In this document: one piece after another, positions 16,510 to 25,491 of the stretch
How positions within the stretch are numbered: position 1 is the stretch's first letter
How the letters are laid out: each line of letters begins with the position of its first letter
Assembly (NCBI GenBank): GCA_017305535.1
Contig: JAFKKN010000003.1
Location: forward strand, 434,001 to 498,000
Source of the DNA: Hyphomicrobiales bacterium
GTDB taxonomy: Bacteria; Pseudomonadota; Alphaproteobacteria; Rhizobiales; Xanthobacteraceae
DNA length: 64,000 nt
Direction: 5' to 3'
Program-made: the position numbers and the translations under genes
Notes under the pieces: generated by a model
What the model saw: the letters and a program-made list of their open reading frames with translations, nothing else
What the model was told of the DNA's origin: nothing
Database searches by the model: none

Positions 16510-19500
16510 TCACCACAAATCGACCCGCGTCACCTTGCGGTCGGATGTCCGCTTTGGGCGAGGGACCGATTTGAGGCCGCGTATGATCCAGCGGCGAGTT
16601 TCGCACGGGTCGATGACGTCGTCGACTTCCAGAAATGTCGCGCTGCTCAGCGCCTTGTTTTCTTCGTAGGACTTGGCGACCATGTCGTCGAACCAGACTT
16701 TGCGCGCGGCCGGATCTTCGATGGCCGCCATCTCTTTGCGATAGGCGAGCTTGATCGCGCCTTCGAGGCCCATCGCGCCGAATTCCGCGCTTGGCCATGC
16801 CACGATAAAGAACGACGCCTGGCTGCTGCCCGCCGTCATCGCCAGTGCGCCGAGGCCGTAAGCCTTGCGCAGCACGACGGTGAAGAACGGGATGCTGGAG
16901 CGCGCGCCGGTGGCGAACATGCGCGAGACGTGGCGTACCTGCGCGGTCTTCTCCACTTCGGGGCCGACCATCATGCCGGGCGTGTCGCACAGCGACACCA
17001 CCGGAATATCGAACGCGTCGCAGAGCTGGATGAAGCGCGTGGCTTTATCGGCGCCGTCGGCATCGATCGCGCCGCCGAGATGATGCGAGTTGTTGGCGAT
17101 CAGGCCGAGCGGCCGACCCTCGATGCGAATGAACGCCGTGATCATGCCGACGCCGAAACGTGGACGCAGTTCGAGCACCGATCCGGCGTCGGCCAGCGTA
17201 TTGATGACGCTGCGGATGTCGTAGGCGCGCAGCCGGTTTTCCGGCACCGACTGCCGCAGCAGACGCTGATCGGCGCAATTCCACTGGTCGATCCGGCCCT
17301 GGAAATAGGAGAGATACTGCTTCGCGGCGGCAACGCCCTCGGCTTCGTCCTCGACCAGAATGTCGATCACGCCGTTGGTCGCTTGCACCGACACCGGGCC
17401 GATGTCCTCGGGCCGGAATACGCCGAGGCCGCCGCCCTCGATCATCGCCGGGCCGCCCATGCCGATGTTGGAGGTCTTGTCGGCGATGATGACGTCGCAG
17501 CTGCCGAGCAGCGCGGCGTTGCCGGCGAAGCAGCGGCCGGAGACGACGCCGATGGTCGGCACCTTGCCGTTGAGGTCGCCGAAGCGATGGAACGTCGTGG
17601 TGTCGAGTCCCGCCGGCGTCGGCCATTCGTCGCCGGGTCGTCCGCCTCCGCCTTCCGCGAACACCACCACAGGCAGCGCCCACTTGTCGGCCAACGTCAG
17701 CAGGCGATCTTTTTTCTTGTGGTTGGTGACGCCCTGCGTGCCGGCAAACACCGTGTAATCGTAGGCCATCACCGCGCAGCGCGCCTGCTCGTCGTCGAAC
17801 TGCGTGCCGTTGACGGCGCCGACGCCGGTCACCATGCCGTCCGCCGGACTCATGCGGCGCAATTCATCGATGCTGCGGCGATGACGCTGCGACGCCAGCG
17901 CCAGTCCGCCATATTCGATGAAGCTGTCAGGATCGCACAGGTCGGCGATATTTTCACGCGCGGTGCGCTGATTGGTCTTGCGGCGACGCGCGACGGCGTC
18001 GGGCCGGTTCTCGTCGTAAAGCGCGGCGCGGCGCGCCAGCGCTTCGGCGAGATCGCCGCGGATATGGTCGAGGTCGATGGCGGTTTCGGCCGTCTCGGTT
18101 GCGCCCGCGTCGTCGGACGGCGCGATGTGCAGCAGCGGTTCGCCTTCGAAGATCGTATCGCCGGGCGCGATCATCACGCCGTCGATTGTGCCGGCGACTG
18201 GCGCGGTGACGAGGTGCTCCATCTTCATGGATTCGATCACCAGCACCTGCTGGCCCGCCCGCACGGTGTCGCCGCTCGCCACATCGCAGGAGACGATGGT
18301 GCCCTGAAGCGGCGCGGCCACGAGGATGGCACCCTCCGGGAGCGGTGCCGAGGCAGCACTCGACGGTGCGTTACGGTCGGGCAGGGCGATAGCGGCGGCG
18401 CTGTCGAATACGCCGAGCGGATCGCTGGATACACGGGCGCGCTCGCTGGGGCGGCCACTGGCGTCGTTGCTGGACTCGAACTGCGTGGCGCTAGCAAGAA
18501 TGCCGTCGAGATGCGTTTCGATGAAGTTCGTCGAGATCCGGTCCGCGACGAAATCCGGCTGGTCGAGAATGGCGCGGAGCACCGGAATGTTGGTGGCGAC
18601 GCCGTCGATACGAAAATCGCGCAGCGCGCGGCGGCCGCGCTGGAGCGCGTCGCCAAAACTTTCTGGCGACGAGACGATGATCTTGGCAAGCAGCGAGTCG
18701 TAGCGCGGGCTGGTGCGATATCCTGCATAGCCGAACGTATCGATACGCACGCCGGGGCCGGAGGGAGGATCGAACGCACGCAAGATGCCGCCGCTCGGCT
18801 TGGCGCTGCCGTCCGGCGACAATGTTTCCATGTTGACGCGCAATTGCATCGCCGCGCCGCGCGGCGCGATGCGGGTAGAATCGAGACCGAGCGAGGCCAG
18901 CGTGGCCCCGCTGGCGATGCGGATTTGCGTCTTCACCAGATCGACGCCAAAAACTTCCTCCGTCACGGTATGCTCGACTTGCAGGCGCGGATTGGCTTCG
19001 ATGAAGACGAAGCCGTCGCCATCGGTCGGTACCAAAAATTCGAACGTACCGAGGCTGCGATAGCCGACCTTCGCCGCCATGGTGATGGCGGCGTCGCAAA
19101 TCGCCTTGCGCGTTGCAGCGGACAGTCCGGGGCTCGGCGCGATTTCGATCAGCTTCTGGTGGCGGCGCTGGATGGTGCATTCGCGCTCGCCGAGATGGGT
19201 GACGCTCGCGCCGTCGCCCACTACCTGCACCTCGATGTGACGCACGCTCGGCAGATAGCGTTCGACATAGAGCGCGTCGTTGCCGAACGCGGCCTTCGCC
19301 TCGGACTGGCAGCGTTGCCACGCGGAATCCAGTTCCGACGGCGCGCGGACGATGCGCATGCCACGCCCGCCGCCGCCGGCCACGGCCTTGATCATGATGG
19401 CGCCGCCGGAGCCGAGTTGGTCGAGGAAGGTGGCGGCCTGATCGCGCGTCGCCGTGGCGTCGTTGCCGTCCGGCACGGGGACGCCGCAGGCGCGCGCCAG

Positions 19501-19863
19501 CGCGCGCGCTTTGGCCTTGTCGCCGAACAGGTCGAGGGCTTCCGATGCCGGGCCGATGAAGGTGATGCCTTTCGCCGCCGCCGCGCGCGCGAAGGCAGCG
19601 CTTTCGGAAAGGAAACCATAGCCGGGGTGCACGGCGTCGCAGCCGGCGCGCTCCGCGACGTCCAGCAACGCATCGATCGACAAATAGGCGGCCGCGCCCT
19701 GTCCGGGAAGCTCGTAAAATTCCTCGGCGGTCGCGGCGTGTGCGGAGCCGCGATCGTCCGCCGGGGCCACCGCGACGGTGGCGATGCCGAGTTCGGCGGC
19801 GGCGCGGGCGATCCGCAGCGCGATTTCACCGCGGTTGGCGATCAGGATTTTCTGGAATGGCAT
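16510..19863 (-). CDS. Fused biotin-dependent acyl-CoA carboxylase (BC-BCCP-CT)
   Basis: 1117 aa with all activities in one chain. Residues about 1-450 are biotin carboxylase (ILIANRGEIALRI, ATP-grasp loop AGGGGRGM). About 515-580 is the biotin carrier with ESMKMEH; the biotinylated lysine is about residue 547. About 600-1117 is the carboxyltransferase (GARVGV-type region TGVGAVNG, and AEFGAMGLEGAIKLAYR). Most acetyl-, propionyl- and methylcrotonyl-CoA carboxylases split these parts over two genes. Substrate unknown; the partner ligase and MarR control suggest a dedicated catabolic acyl-CoA. Divergent from marR, with an operator in the shared gap. Confidence 0.9.
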   Translation of the reverse strand: MPFQKILIANRGEIALRIARAAAELGIATVAVAPADDRGSAHAATAEEFYELPGQGAAAYLSIDALLDVAERAGCDAVHPGYGFLSESAAFARAAAAKGITFIGPASEALDLFGDKAKARALARACGVPVPDGNDATATRDQAATFLDQLGSGGAIMIKAVAGGGGRGMRIVRAPSELDSAWQRCQSEAKAAFGNDALYVERYLPSVRHIEVQVVGDGASVTHLGERECTIQRRHQKLIEIAPSPGLSAATRKAICDAAITMAAKVGYRSLGTFEFLVPTDGDGFVFIEANPRLQVEHTVTEEVFGVDLVKTQIRIASGATLASLGLDSTRIAPRGAAMQLRVNMETLSPDGSAKPSGGILRAFDPPSGPGVRIDTFGYAGYRTSPRYDSLLAKIIVSSPESFGDALQRGRRALRDFRIDGVATNIPVLRAILDQPDFVADRISTNFIETHLDGILASATQFESSNDASGRPSERARVSSDPLGVFDSAAAIALPDRNAPSSAASAPLPEGAILVAAPLQGTIVSCDVASGDTVRAGQQVLVIESMKMEHLVTAPVAGTIDGVMIAPGDTIFEGEPLLHIAPSDDAGATETAETAIDLDHIRGDLAEALARRAALYDENRPDAVARRRKTNQRTARENIADLCDPDSFIEYGGLALASQRHRRSIDELRRMSPADGMVTGVGAVNGTQFDDEQARCAVMAYDYTVFAGTQGVTNHKKKDRLLTLADKWALPVVVFAEGGGGRPGDEWPTPAGLDTTTFHRFGDLNGKVPTIGVVSGRCFAGNAALLGSCDVIIADKTSNIGMGGPAMIEGGGLGVFRPEDIGPVSVQATNGVIDILVEDEAEGVAAAKQYLSYFQGRIDQWNCADQRLLRQSVPENRLRAYDIRSVINTLADAGSVLELRPRFGVGMITAFIRIEGRPLGLIANNSHHLGGAIDADGADKATRFIQLCDAFDIPVVSLCDTPGMMVGPEVEKTAQVRHVSRMFATGARSSIPFFTVVLRKAYGLGALAMTAGSSQASFFIVAWPSAEFGAMGLEGAIKLAYRKEMAAIEDPAARKVWFDDMVAKSYEENKALSSATFLEVDDVIDPCETRRWIIRGLKSVPRPKRTSDRKVTRVDLW

Positions 19864-20004
19864 GGCTGGCCTTTTTGGTGGTCAGCAGGCACAACATGAG
19901 GCCTGCATCGACAGTCGCGCGCCGCGCGGAGCCCATGACGTCAAGCGTGGTCCGGCATTCCGCGGGAATTTGATCGCACAAAACTATGGACGCCGGAAAT
20001 TCGT

Positions 20005-20018
20005 GTCAATACATTTAC
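20005..20018. promoter_or_regulatory. Candidate MarR-type operator 2 (upstream of marR)
   Basis: GTCAATACATTTAC, the inverted form of operator 3 with a single change. The dyad has the form GTnAATnnATTnAC. It ends 17 bp before the marR start, next to the GAGGGAGG ribosome site, and lies in the 172-bp gap shared with the divergent carboxylase/ligase operon, so it could control both. Confidence 0.65.
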
Positions 20019-20035
20019 CGAATTGAGGGAGGCCG

Positions 20036-20542
20036 ATGAAACAACAAGCAAAACGCGGGCGTGCCGCGACGGTTCGCCAGACGGCAAAAGCGGCCCCGCT
20101 CTCGCCGCGCGAGGAACTGAACAACAAGCTGTTCTTCCGCCTGTTTCAAACCGAGAACGTCTACCAGACGGCGGCGCTGCGCGAACTCGGCATCTCGGCG
20201 GTGCAGGGCGCTACCCTGGGCGCGCTCTATCGCGATCCCGAAAACGGCATGTCGTTCTCGGCACTCTACGGCTATCTGGCGGTCAGCCGGCAGAACATGG
20301 ACGCGGTGCTGAAGCGGCTCGAACATGCCGGCCTTGTCGAGCGTATCGAGGACAAGACCGATCGCCGCAGCAGGATCGTCCGTCTGACGCCGGACGGTGT
20401 CGCCGCATGGCGTGATTTGCATCTGCGGACCATTGATTTCTTCCGGCAGGGGACGGCCAACGTGTCGATGGCGCAGATTTCCGCCTGCATCGAGGTGCTT
20501 GCCAGCATCAGCCGCGGGCTGAAGGCGGCGCGCACGAAGTAG
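20036..20542 (+). CDS. MarR family transcriptional regulator
   Basis: 168 aa. After a basic N-terminal tail of about 20 residues come the MarR dimerisation helices and a winged helix (residues about 75-130: SALYGYLAVSRQNMDAVLKRL and DKTDRRSRIVRLTPDG, the wing signature). GAGGGAGG lies upstream. Matching dyads lie just before this gene and just before the next one, both good sites for autoregulation and local control. MarR proteins of this kind often respond to aromatic acids or their CoA esters, which would fit the surrounding CoA ligases. Confidence 0.92.
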   Translation: MKQQAKRGRAATVRQTAKAAPLSPREELNNKLFFRLFQTENVYQTAALRELGISAVQGATLGALYRDPENGMSFSALYGYLAVSRQNMDAVLKRLEHAGLVERIEDKTDRRSRIVRLTPDGVAAWRDLHLRTIDFFRQGTANVSMAQISACIEVLASISRGLKAARTK

Positions 20543-20572
20543 CCCCTGTGGCAGAAGCAATCTTGCAAATCG

Positions 20573-20586
20573 GTAAATGCATTGAC
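20573..20586. promoter_or_regulatory. Candidate MarR-type operator 3 (upstream of acyl-CoA synthetase)
   Basis: GTAAATGCATTGAC, a near-perfect dyad (6 of 7 base pairs symmetric), 34 bp before the synthetase ATG. It is the reverse complement of operator 2 except for one base. Confidence 0.65.
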
Positions 20587-20619
20587 ATAATTCAGAAAAG
20601 CCAGTCTGGGAGGCACGTC

Positions 20620-22242
20620 ATGACGGATGCAACGCAGAGTCCCGATCCCCGCGTTCCTGCGCGCGAGGATTGCGTGATGCGTTATGTGCTGGAGAAGCGC
20701 GCGGACCTGCATCCGGATCGGCCGTACATCCGCCTGCTGGACGGCGGCGCCATCAGCTACAGTGCGTTTCGCGACGAGGTGATGCGGATGGCCGCCGGTC
20801 TTGCCGCGCTGGGCGTCAAGCAGGGCGACCACGTCAACGTCTGGCTGCCCAACACCGTCGATATCGTTCGCGTCTGGTTCGCCATCAATTGGCTCGGCGC
20901 GGTCTATGTTCCGATCAATACCGCCTATCGCGGCAATCTGCTGGCGCACGTCATCGCGAATGGCGATGCGCGCGTCATGATCGTCAGCGCCGACCTTGTC
21001 GAGCGTCTCGTCCCGATCGACCGTGCCGCGCTGACCACGCTGGTCGTTGCCGGCGGCGCCGCGCCGGCCATCGACGGTCTGCGCCGGCTGTCCCTCGCCG
21101 AGCTTGACGCCGATCCCGCGACACTGCCGCCGCTGGCGCGACCGATCGAGCCGTGGGACGTGCAGTCAATCATCTACACTTCCGGCACCACGGGGCGCTC
21201 GAAGGGCGTGCTGTCGTCGTATGCGCACATGTGGCACATGAGCGGCCTCGAAGCGTTTCCGATGCTGGGCGAGGAGGACTGCTATCTCACCTTCCTGCCG
21301 TTCTTCCATGTCGGTGGTACCTTGCCGGTGATCGGCATGCTCAATCGCGGCGGCACCATCGGCATGGGCGGTGATTTCACCACGGAAGCATTCTGGCCTG
21401 CGGTGCATGCCGTGAAGGCGACCTACACCATTCTGCTCGGCGTGATGTCGAACTTCCTGTCGAAGCGCCCGCCCGCCGCCGACGATCGCGAGCATAGCTT
21501 GCGAAAAGTCACGATGATCCCGCTGCCCGACGACTGGCGCACCTTCGCGGATCGGTTCGACGCTAAGGTCTGGACCCTATTTAACATGACCGAACTCAAT
21601 GTGCCGATCGTGTCCGAGGCCGACCCCGATGCCATCGGCACCTGCGGACGGCAGCGACCGGGCAACGAGCTGCGGATCGTCGATGCGAACGATTGCGAGG
21701 TGCCGGTCGACACCATCGGCGAGTTGATCGTGCGCAGCGAGGGGCCGTGGGCGCTCAATTCCGGCTACTACAAGGATGCCGAGGCAACCGTGCGGGCGTG
21801 GCGCAACGGCTGGTTTCACACCGGCGATGCATTCCGGCGCGATGCCGACGGCAATTACTTCTTCGTCGACCGGATGAAGGATGCGATCCGCCGGCGCGGC
21901 GAGAACATTTCATCCTTCGAGGTCGAGGCCGAAATCCTCGCGCATCCGAAGGTGCGGGAGTGCGCCGTCGTCGCCGTGCCGAACGAAATGGCCGAGGACG
22001 ACGTGCTGGCGGTGGTCGCCACGGTGCCGGGTGAAGTGATCGAGCCGCTCGAACTGCTCGATTTCCTGCAACCGCGTCTGGCCCATTTCATGCTGCCACG
22101 CTACGTCCGTTTGCTCGCGGACCTGCCGCGCACGCCGACGCAGAAGGTCGAGAAATACGTTCTGCGGCAGCAGGGCATCACCGAAGATACTTGGGACCGC
22201 GTCAAGGCTGGCGTCGAGATCAAGCGGCAGAAGATCGGCTAG
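20620..22242 (+). CDS. AMP-forming acyl-CoA synthetase
   Basis: 540 aa. YTSGTTGRSKGV at about residues 186-197, FLPFFHVGG, a variant A5 motif FNMTELN in place of YGxTE, FFVDRMKDAIRRRGENIS, and the C-terminal PTQKVEKYVL lysine motif. The ATG at 20620 follows GGGAGGCACGTC. The MTEL form and RRRGENIS hinge are typical of the CaiC-like group of carnitine/crotonobetaine and related CoA ligases, but substrate assignment is not safe. The MarR-type dyad directly upstream suggests control by the neighbouring regulator. Confidence 0.88.
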   Translation: MTDATQSPDPRVPAREDCVMRYVLEKRADLHPDRPYIRLLDGGAISYSAFRDEVMRMAAGLAALGVKQGDHVNVWLPNTVDIVRVWFAINWLGAVYVPINTAYRGNLLAHVIANGDARVMIVSADLVERLVPIDRAALTTLVVAGGAAPAIDGLRRLSLAELDADPATLPPLARPIEPWDVQSIIYTSGTTGRSKGVLSSYAHMWHMSGLEAFPMLGEEDCYLTFLPFFHVGGTLPVIGMLNRGGTIGMGGDFTTEAFWPAVHAVKATYTILLGVMSNFLSKRPPAADDREHSLRKVTMIPLPDDWRTFADRFDAKVWTLFNMTELNVPIVSEADPDAIGTCGRQRPGNELRIVDANDCEVPVDTIGELIVRSEGPWALNSGYYKDAEATVRAWRNGWFHTGDAFRRDADGNYFFVDRMKDAIRRRGENISSFEVEAEILAHPKVRECAVVAVPNEMAEDDVLAVVATVPGEVIEPLELLDFLQPRLAHFMLPRYVRLLADLPRTPTQKVEKYVLRQQGITEDTWDRVKAGVEIKRQKIG

Positions 22243-22275
22243 GGTCTTTCTGCTTTCGATAGAATTATCTGTTCG

Positions 22276-22383
22276 TCATGCGTGGACATGATCCGGCATC
22301 CATCTTCTTGAAACATGGATTGCCGGGGCATGGGCGAGCGAAGCGACGCCGTCCTTCGAGCGGCTATGCCCGGCAATGACGCC
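22276..22383. repeat. Dispersed palindromic repeat, degenerate copy
   Basis: Begins GTTCGTCATGCG and ends GCCCGGCAATGACG. The middle carries GCGAGCGAAGCGACGCCGT, which is also present in the copy at 48238-48366. The whole gap 22243-22570 holds only this repeat and the palindrome at 22433. Confidence 0.65.
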
Positions 22384-22432
22384 CTGGGTTGCTGAGTGCA
22401 GCGCGTGAGCGCGCTTTTCAAACATCCGCCGA

Positions 22433-22449
22433 TTCGAACAATGTTCGAA
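22433..22449. promoter_or_regulatory. Perfect 17-bp palindrome upstream of ACAD gene
   Basis: TTCGAACA-a-TGTTCGAA: 8-bp perfect arms around one base, 121 bp before the GTG of the acyl-CoA dehydrogenase. The shape is that of a TetR- or LacI-family operator. The cognate regulator is not known; the TetR at 139-801 is one candidate. Confidence 0.55.
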
Positions 22450-22570
22450 CGGCATTTTGCAGGTGACGAGGTGCGCGATCTGCGCGATAGATCGACGTGC
22501 TGCTGCGGCGAAAGCGCGGCATGCAATCAATTCGGATACGATCTGCGCCAGGAACAGCGGAGGGGTTTAC

Positions 22571-23875
22571 GTGGACATCACTCAGAGCGAACGCAGCCAG
22601 GAACTGGCCGGCCGCATCCAGCGCTTCATGGCGCGTCATATTTATCCGAACGAGCGCCGCTTCTATCAGGAGGCCGAGCGCCTCGGGCCGTGGGCGGTGC
22701 ATCCGGTGGTCGAGGAGTTGAAGCCGCTGGCGCGCGAGGAGGGACTGTGGAATCTGTTCCTGCCGGCGCACGAAGGCGGGCTGACCAATCTCGAATACGC
22801 GCCGCTGTGCGAGATCATGGGCCGCTCGCATCTCGCGCCGGAAGTCTTCAATTGCAGCGCGCCCGACACCGGAAATATGGAGACGATCCTGCGCTACGGC
22901 ACCGAGGCGCAGAAGGATCGCTGGCTGAAGCCGCTGCTGGCCGGTGAAATTCGTTCGTCGTTCGCGATGACCGAGCCCGACGTCGCCTCGTCCGACGCCA
23001 CCAATGTCGCGAGCCTGATCGTGCGCGACGGCGACGACTACGTCATCAACGGCCGCAAGTGGTACACCACCGGCGCCACCGATCCGCGCTGCAAGATCGT
23101 CATCTTCATGGGGCAGACCGATCCGAACAATCCGGATCGCCACAAGCGCCAATCGATGATCCTGGTGCCGAAGGATGCGCCCGGTGTGCGCGTCATTCGC
23201 TCGCTGCCGGTGTTGGGTTTCTATGGCGTGCCGGATCGTGCCTCGGAGGTGATCTTCACCGACGTGCGGGTGCCGGCGAGCAACATGCTGCTCGGTGAGG
23301 GCAGGGGCTTCGAGATCGCGCAGGGGCGTCTCGGGCCGGGCCGCATCCATCACTGCATGCGGCTGATCGGCCTATCCGAGCGCGTGCTCGAGCGCATGTG
23401 TCGCCGCACCATGAACCGCGTTGCGTTTGGCAAGCCGGTCGCCGAGCAGACGGTGACGCTCGAGCGTATCGCCGAAGCGCGCATCATGATCGAGCAGGCG
23501 CGATTGTTGACGCTCAAGGCGGCCTACATGATGGACACTGTCGGCAACAAGGCGGCGCGGCAGGAAATCGCGATGATCAAGGTCATCGCACCCAACATGG
23601 CGCAGACCATTGTCGATTGGGCGATCCAGGCCTTCGGCGGCGGCGGCACCAGCAACGACCACTTCCTCGCCGCCGCGCTGGCGACGACGCGCCTGCTGCG
23701 GCTGGCGGATGGTCCCGATGAAGTCCACCGCAACCAGATCGGCAAACTTGAACTGCGCCGCTGGCTCAACACCGATCCGAAACAGACCGGCGGCAGCGGC
23801 GATCAATTGTCACCGGATGAGTCCGCCGCGTGGTCGGACGGCGGGTTGTGGCCGCGGCCGAAGAATTTGTCGTAA
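22571..23875 (+). CDS. Acyl-CoA dehydrogenase, ACAD11-like
   Basis: 434 aa. N-terminal helical domain, [15 protein letters not shown] flavin/substrate segment, and C-terminal [20 protein letters not shown]. The ADGPDEVH sequence is the hallmark of the ACAD10/11 branch and places Asp380 where glutamate is catalytic in classical enzymes. The start is GTG at 22571, 5 bp after GGAGGGGTTTAC; an in-frame upstream frame lacks family similarity. It stands alone behind a palindromic operator. It may act on the same 4-hydroxyacyl intermediates as the enzyme at 9581 or be an ordinary long-chain dehydrogenase. Confidence 0.9.
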   Translation: MDITQSERSQELAGRIQRFMARHIYPNERRFYQEAERLGPWAVHPVVEELKPLAREEGLWNLFLPAHEGGLTNLEYAPLCEIMGRSHLAPEVFNCSAPDTGNMETILRYGTEAQKDRWLKPLLAGEIRSSFAMTEPDVASSDATNVASLIVRDGDDYVINGRKWYTTGATDPRCKIVIFMGQTDPNNPDRHKRQSMILVPKDAPGVRVIRSLPVLGFYGVPDRASEVIFTDVRVPASNMLLGEGRGFEIAQGRLGPGRIHHCMRLIGLSERVLERMCRRTMNRVAFGKPVAEQTVTLERIAEARIMIEQARLLTLKAAYMMDTVGNKAARQEIAMIKVIAPNMAQTIVDWAIQAFGGGGTSNDHFLAAALATTRLLRLADGPDEVHRNQIGKLELRRWLNTDPKQTGGSGDQLSPDESAAWSDGGLWPRPKNLS

Positions 23876-23924
23876 GGGTGTGCACTGAAAAGCAATCCGT
23901 AGATTTGGCACCATAGTTACGGTT

Positions 23925-24013
23925 CGTCATGGCCGGATTTATTCCGGCCATCCACGTTCTTAACGAGCCGATGCGACCAAGGCGTGGATGGCCGGGACGA
24001 GCCTGGCCATGAC
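23925..24013. repeat. Dispersed palindromic repeat pair, ATGGCCGGA family
   Basis: Stem ATGGCCGGA/TCCGGCCAT (23929-23937 and 23943-23951). A second inverted unit, with GTGGATGGCCGGGACG and GGCCATGACG, lies at 23982-24013. It lies between convergent genes and may act as a transcription stop. Confidence 0.75.
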
Positions 24014-24075
24014 GAAAATCAACTCACTGCCAGATTTGCTGATACTTCGAGATATTCTCGTCAGGTCAGCCTCGC

Positions 24076-25428
24076 TCATCCCGCCGCCGAAAGCCCCGCA
24101 TCCAGCGCCTGCGCGATCTTGGTGACGTCGGCGGCGGTGAGGATCAGCGGCGGCGACAGGATGATGTTGTTGCCCGAGACGCGGATCATCACGCCGGCCT
24201 CGTAGGCCGTCTCGGCGATTGTCGCGAGTCGCGCCTTGTCCAACGGCTTCTTTGTCGCCCTGTCCTCGACCAGTTCGAGCGCTGCCATCAGTCCCTTGCC
24301 ACGGACGTCGCCGACGATTTGATGTTTGGTTTGGAGCGCGCGAAGCGCCGCGATCAGTTCCTCGCCGCGCGCGGCCGCGTTCTCGTTGAGTTTGAGGCGG
24401 CGCGTTTCAGCCAGCGCGGCGATGCCGGCGGCGCAGCCGACCGGATGTCCGGAATAGGTGTAGCCGTGGCCGATCGAGGCGGTGCCGGATTTATCGGATT
24501 CGAAAACCTCCGCCATTGTCTCGCCGATCAAGGTAGCGCCGAGGGGGAAGTAACCCGACGTGATCGCTTTCGCGATCGTCATCATGTCCGGCTTCACGCC
24601 CCACAGCCGCGCGCCCGACCACGCGCCGGTGCGCCCGAAGCCGGTGACGACCTCGTCGGAAATCATCAGGATGCCGTGCTTGTCGCAGATCTCGCGCACC
24701 AGCTTCATGAAGCTCTCATGCGGCACGATCACGCCGCCGGCGCCGAGCACCGGCTCCATGATGAAGGCTGCGATGGTGTCGCCGCCCTGAAACGCGATCT
24801 CGTCCTCCAGCGCGGCGGCACAGAGCTGTGCCAGCTTGGCCGGATCGGTTTCGTTGAACGGATTGCGGTAGGTCCACGGCGCGGGAATGTGAAATACGCC
24901 GGGCAGCAGCGGCTCGTAGTTGCGACGGAAGTTGACATTGCCGTTGACAGAAGCCGCGCCGAAATGCGTGCCGTGATAGCCCTTCTTGAGCGCCAGGAAT
25001 TTGGTGCGGTCGTTCTCGCCCTTGATCTTCCAGTATTGCCGCGCCAACCGCAGCGCGGTCTCGACCGAGTCCGAACCTCCGGAGGTGAAGAACGCGCGCG
25101 CCATTCCTTCCGGCTTGAACCATTCGGTCAACTCGTCCGCGAGCTGGATCGAGGGGCCGGTCGAAGTGCCGCGAAAGCCCGAGTAATAAGGCAGCATGTC
25201 GAGTTGTTCGGCGATGGCTTTCTTGATGGGATCGCAGCTATAGCCGAGGTTGACGTTCCACAAGCCCGCCACTGCATCGAGAAGCGTGCGGCCCTCGATA
25301 TCGGAGACGTGAACGCCGGAGCTCTTCATCATGATCTTCGGCGGATGCGCGCGCATTTCCGCCGGATGCGCCATCGGGTGCCAGATGGCCTTGGCGTTGT
25401 TGGCGATCAGAAAATTGCTGTCCTGCAT
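24076..25428 (-). CDS. Class III aminotransferase (omega-amino acid:pyruvate type)
   Basis: 450 aa fold-type I PLP enzyme. SDEVVTGFGRTG carries the PLP-ring aspartate (Asp258) and MTIAKAITSGYFPLGA the Schiff-base lysine (Lys287). N-terminal IWHPMAHPAEM and LWNVNLGYS are characteristic of omega-transaminases acting on beta-alanine, taurine, putrescine-like amines or aromatic amines with pyruvate as acceptor. It lies downstream of an iclR gene in the same direction (63 bp gap), and a second class III enzyme is divergent. The amine substrate is not determinable here. Confidence 0.9.
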   Translation of the reverse strand: MQDSNFLIANNAKAIWHPMAHPAEMRAHPPKIMMKSSGVHVSDIEGRTLLDAVAGLWNVNLGYSCDPIKKAIAEQLDMLPYYSGFRGTSTGPSIQLADELTEWFKPEGMARAFFTSGGSDSVETALRLARQYWKIKGENDRTKFLALKKGYHGTHFGAASVNGNVNFRRNYEPLLPGVFHIPAPWTYRNPFNETDPAKLAQLCAAALEDEIAFQGGDTIAAFIMEPVLGAGGVIVPHESFMKLVREICDKHGILMISDEVVTGFGRTGAWSGARLWGVKPDMMTIAKAITSGYFPLGATLIGETMAEVFESDKSGTASIGHGYTYSGHPVGCAAGIAALAETRRLKLNENAAARGEELIAALRALQTKHQIVGDVRGKGLMAALELVEDRATKKPLDKARLATIAETAYEAGVMIRVSGNNIILSPPLILTAADVTKIAQALDAGLSAAG

Positions 25429-25491
25429 GACGATGGCCTTCTTTGTTCGGACGAAAATATCGTGGCTGCGGCGCGTCTCTGCGTCAGTGTC

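Noticed and set aside
16324-19899. A very long open frame (about 1190 codons) on the plus strand opposite the carboxylase
   Set aside because: It is the antisense of a well-supported BC-BCCP-CT protein. High third-position GC keeps the opposite frame open. The translation is Arg/His/Ala-rich with no domain.
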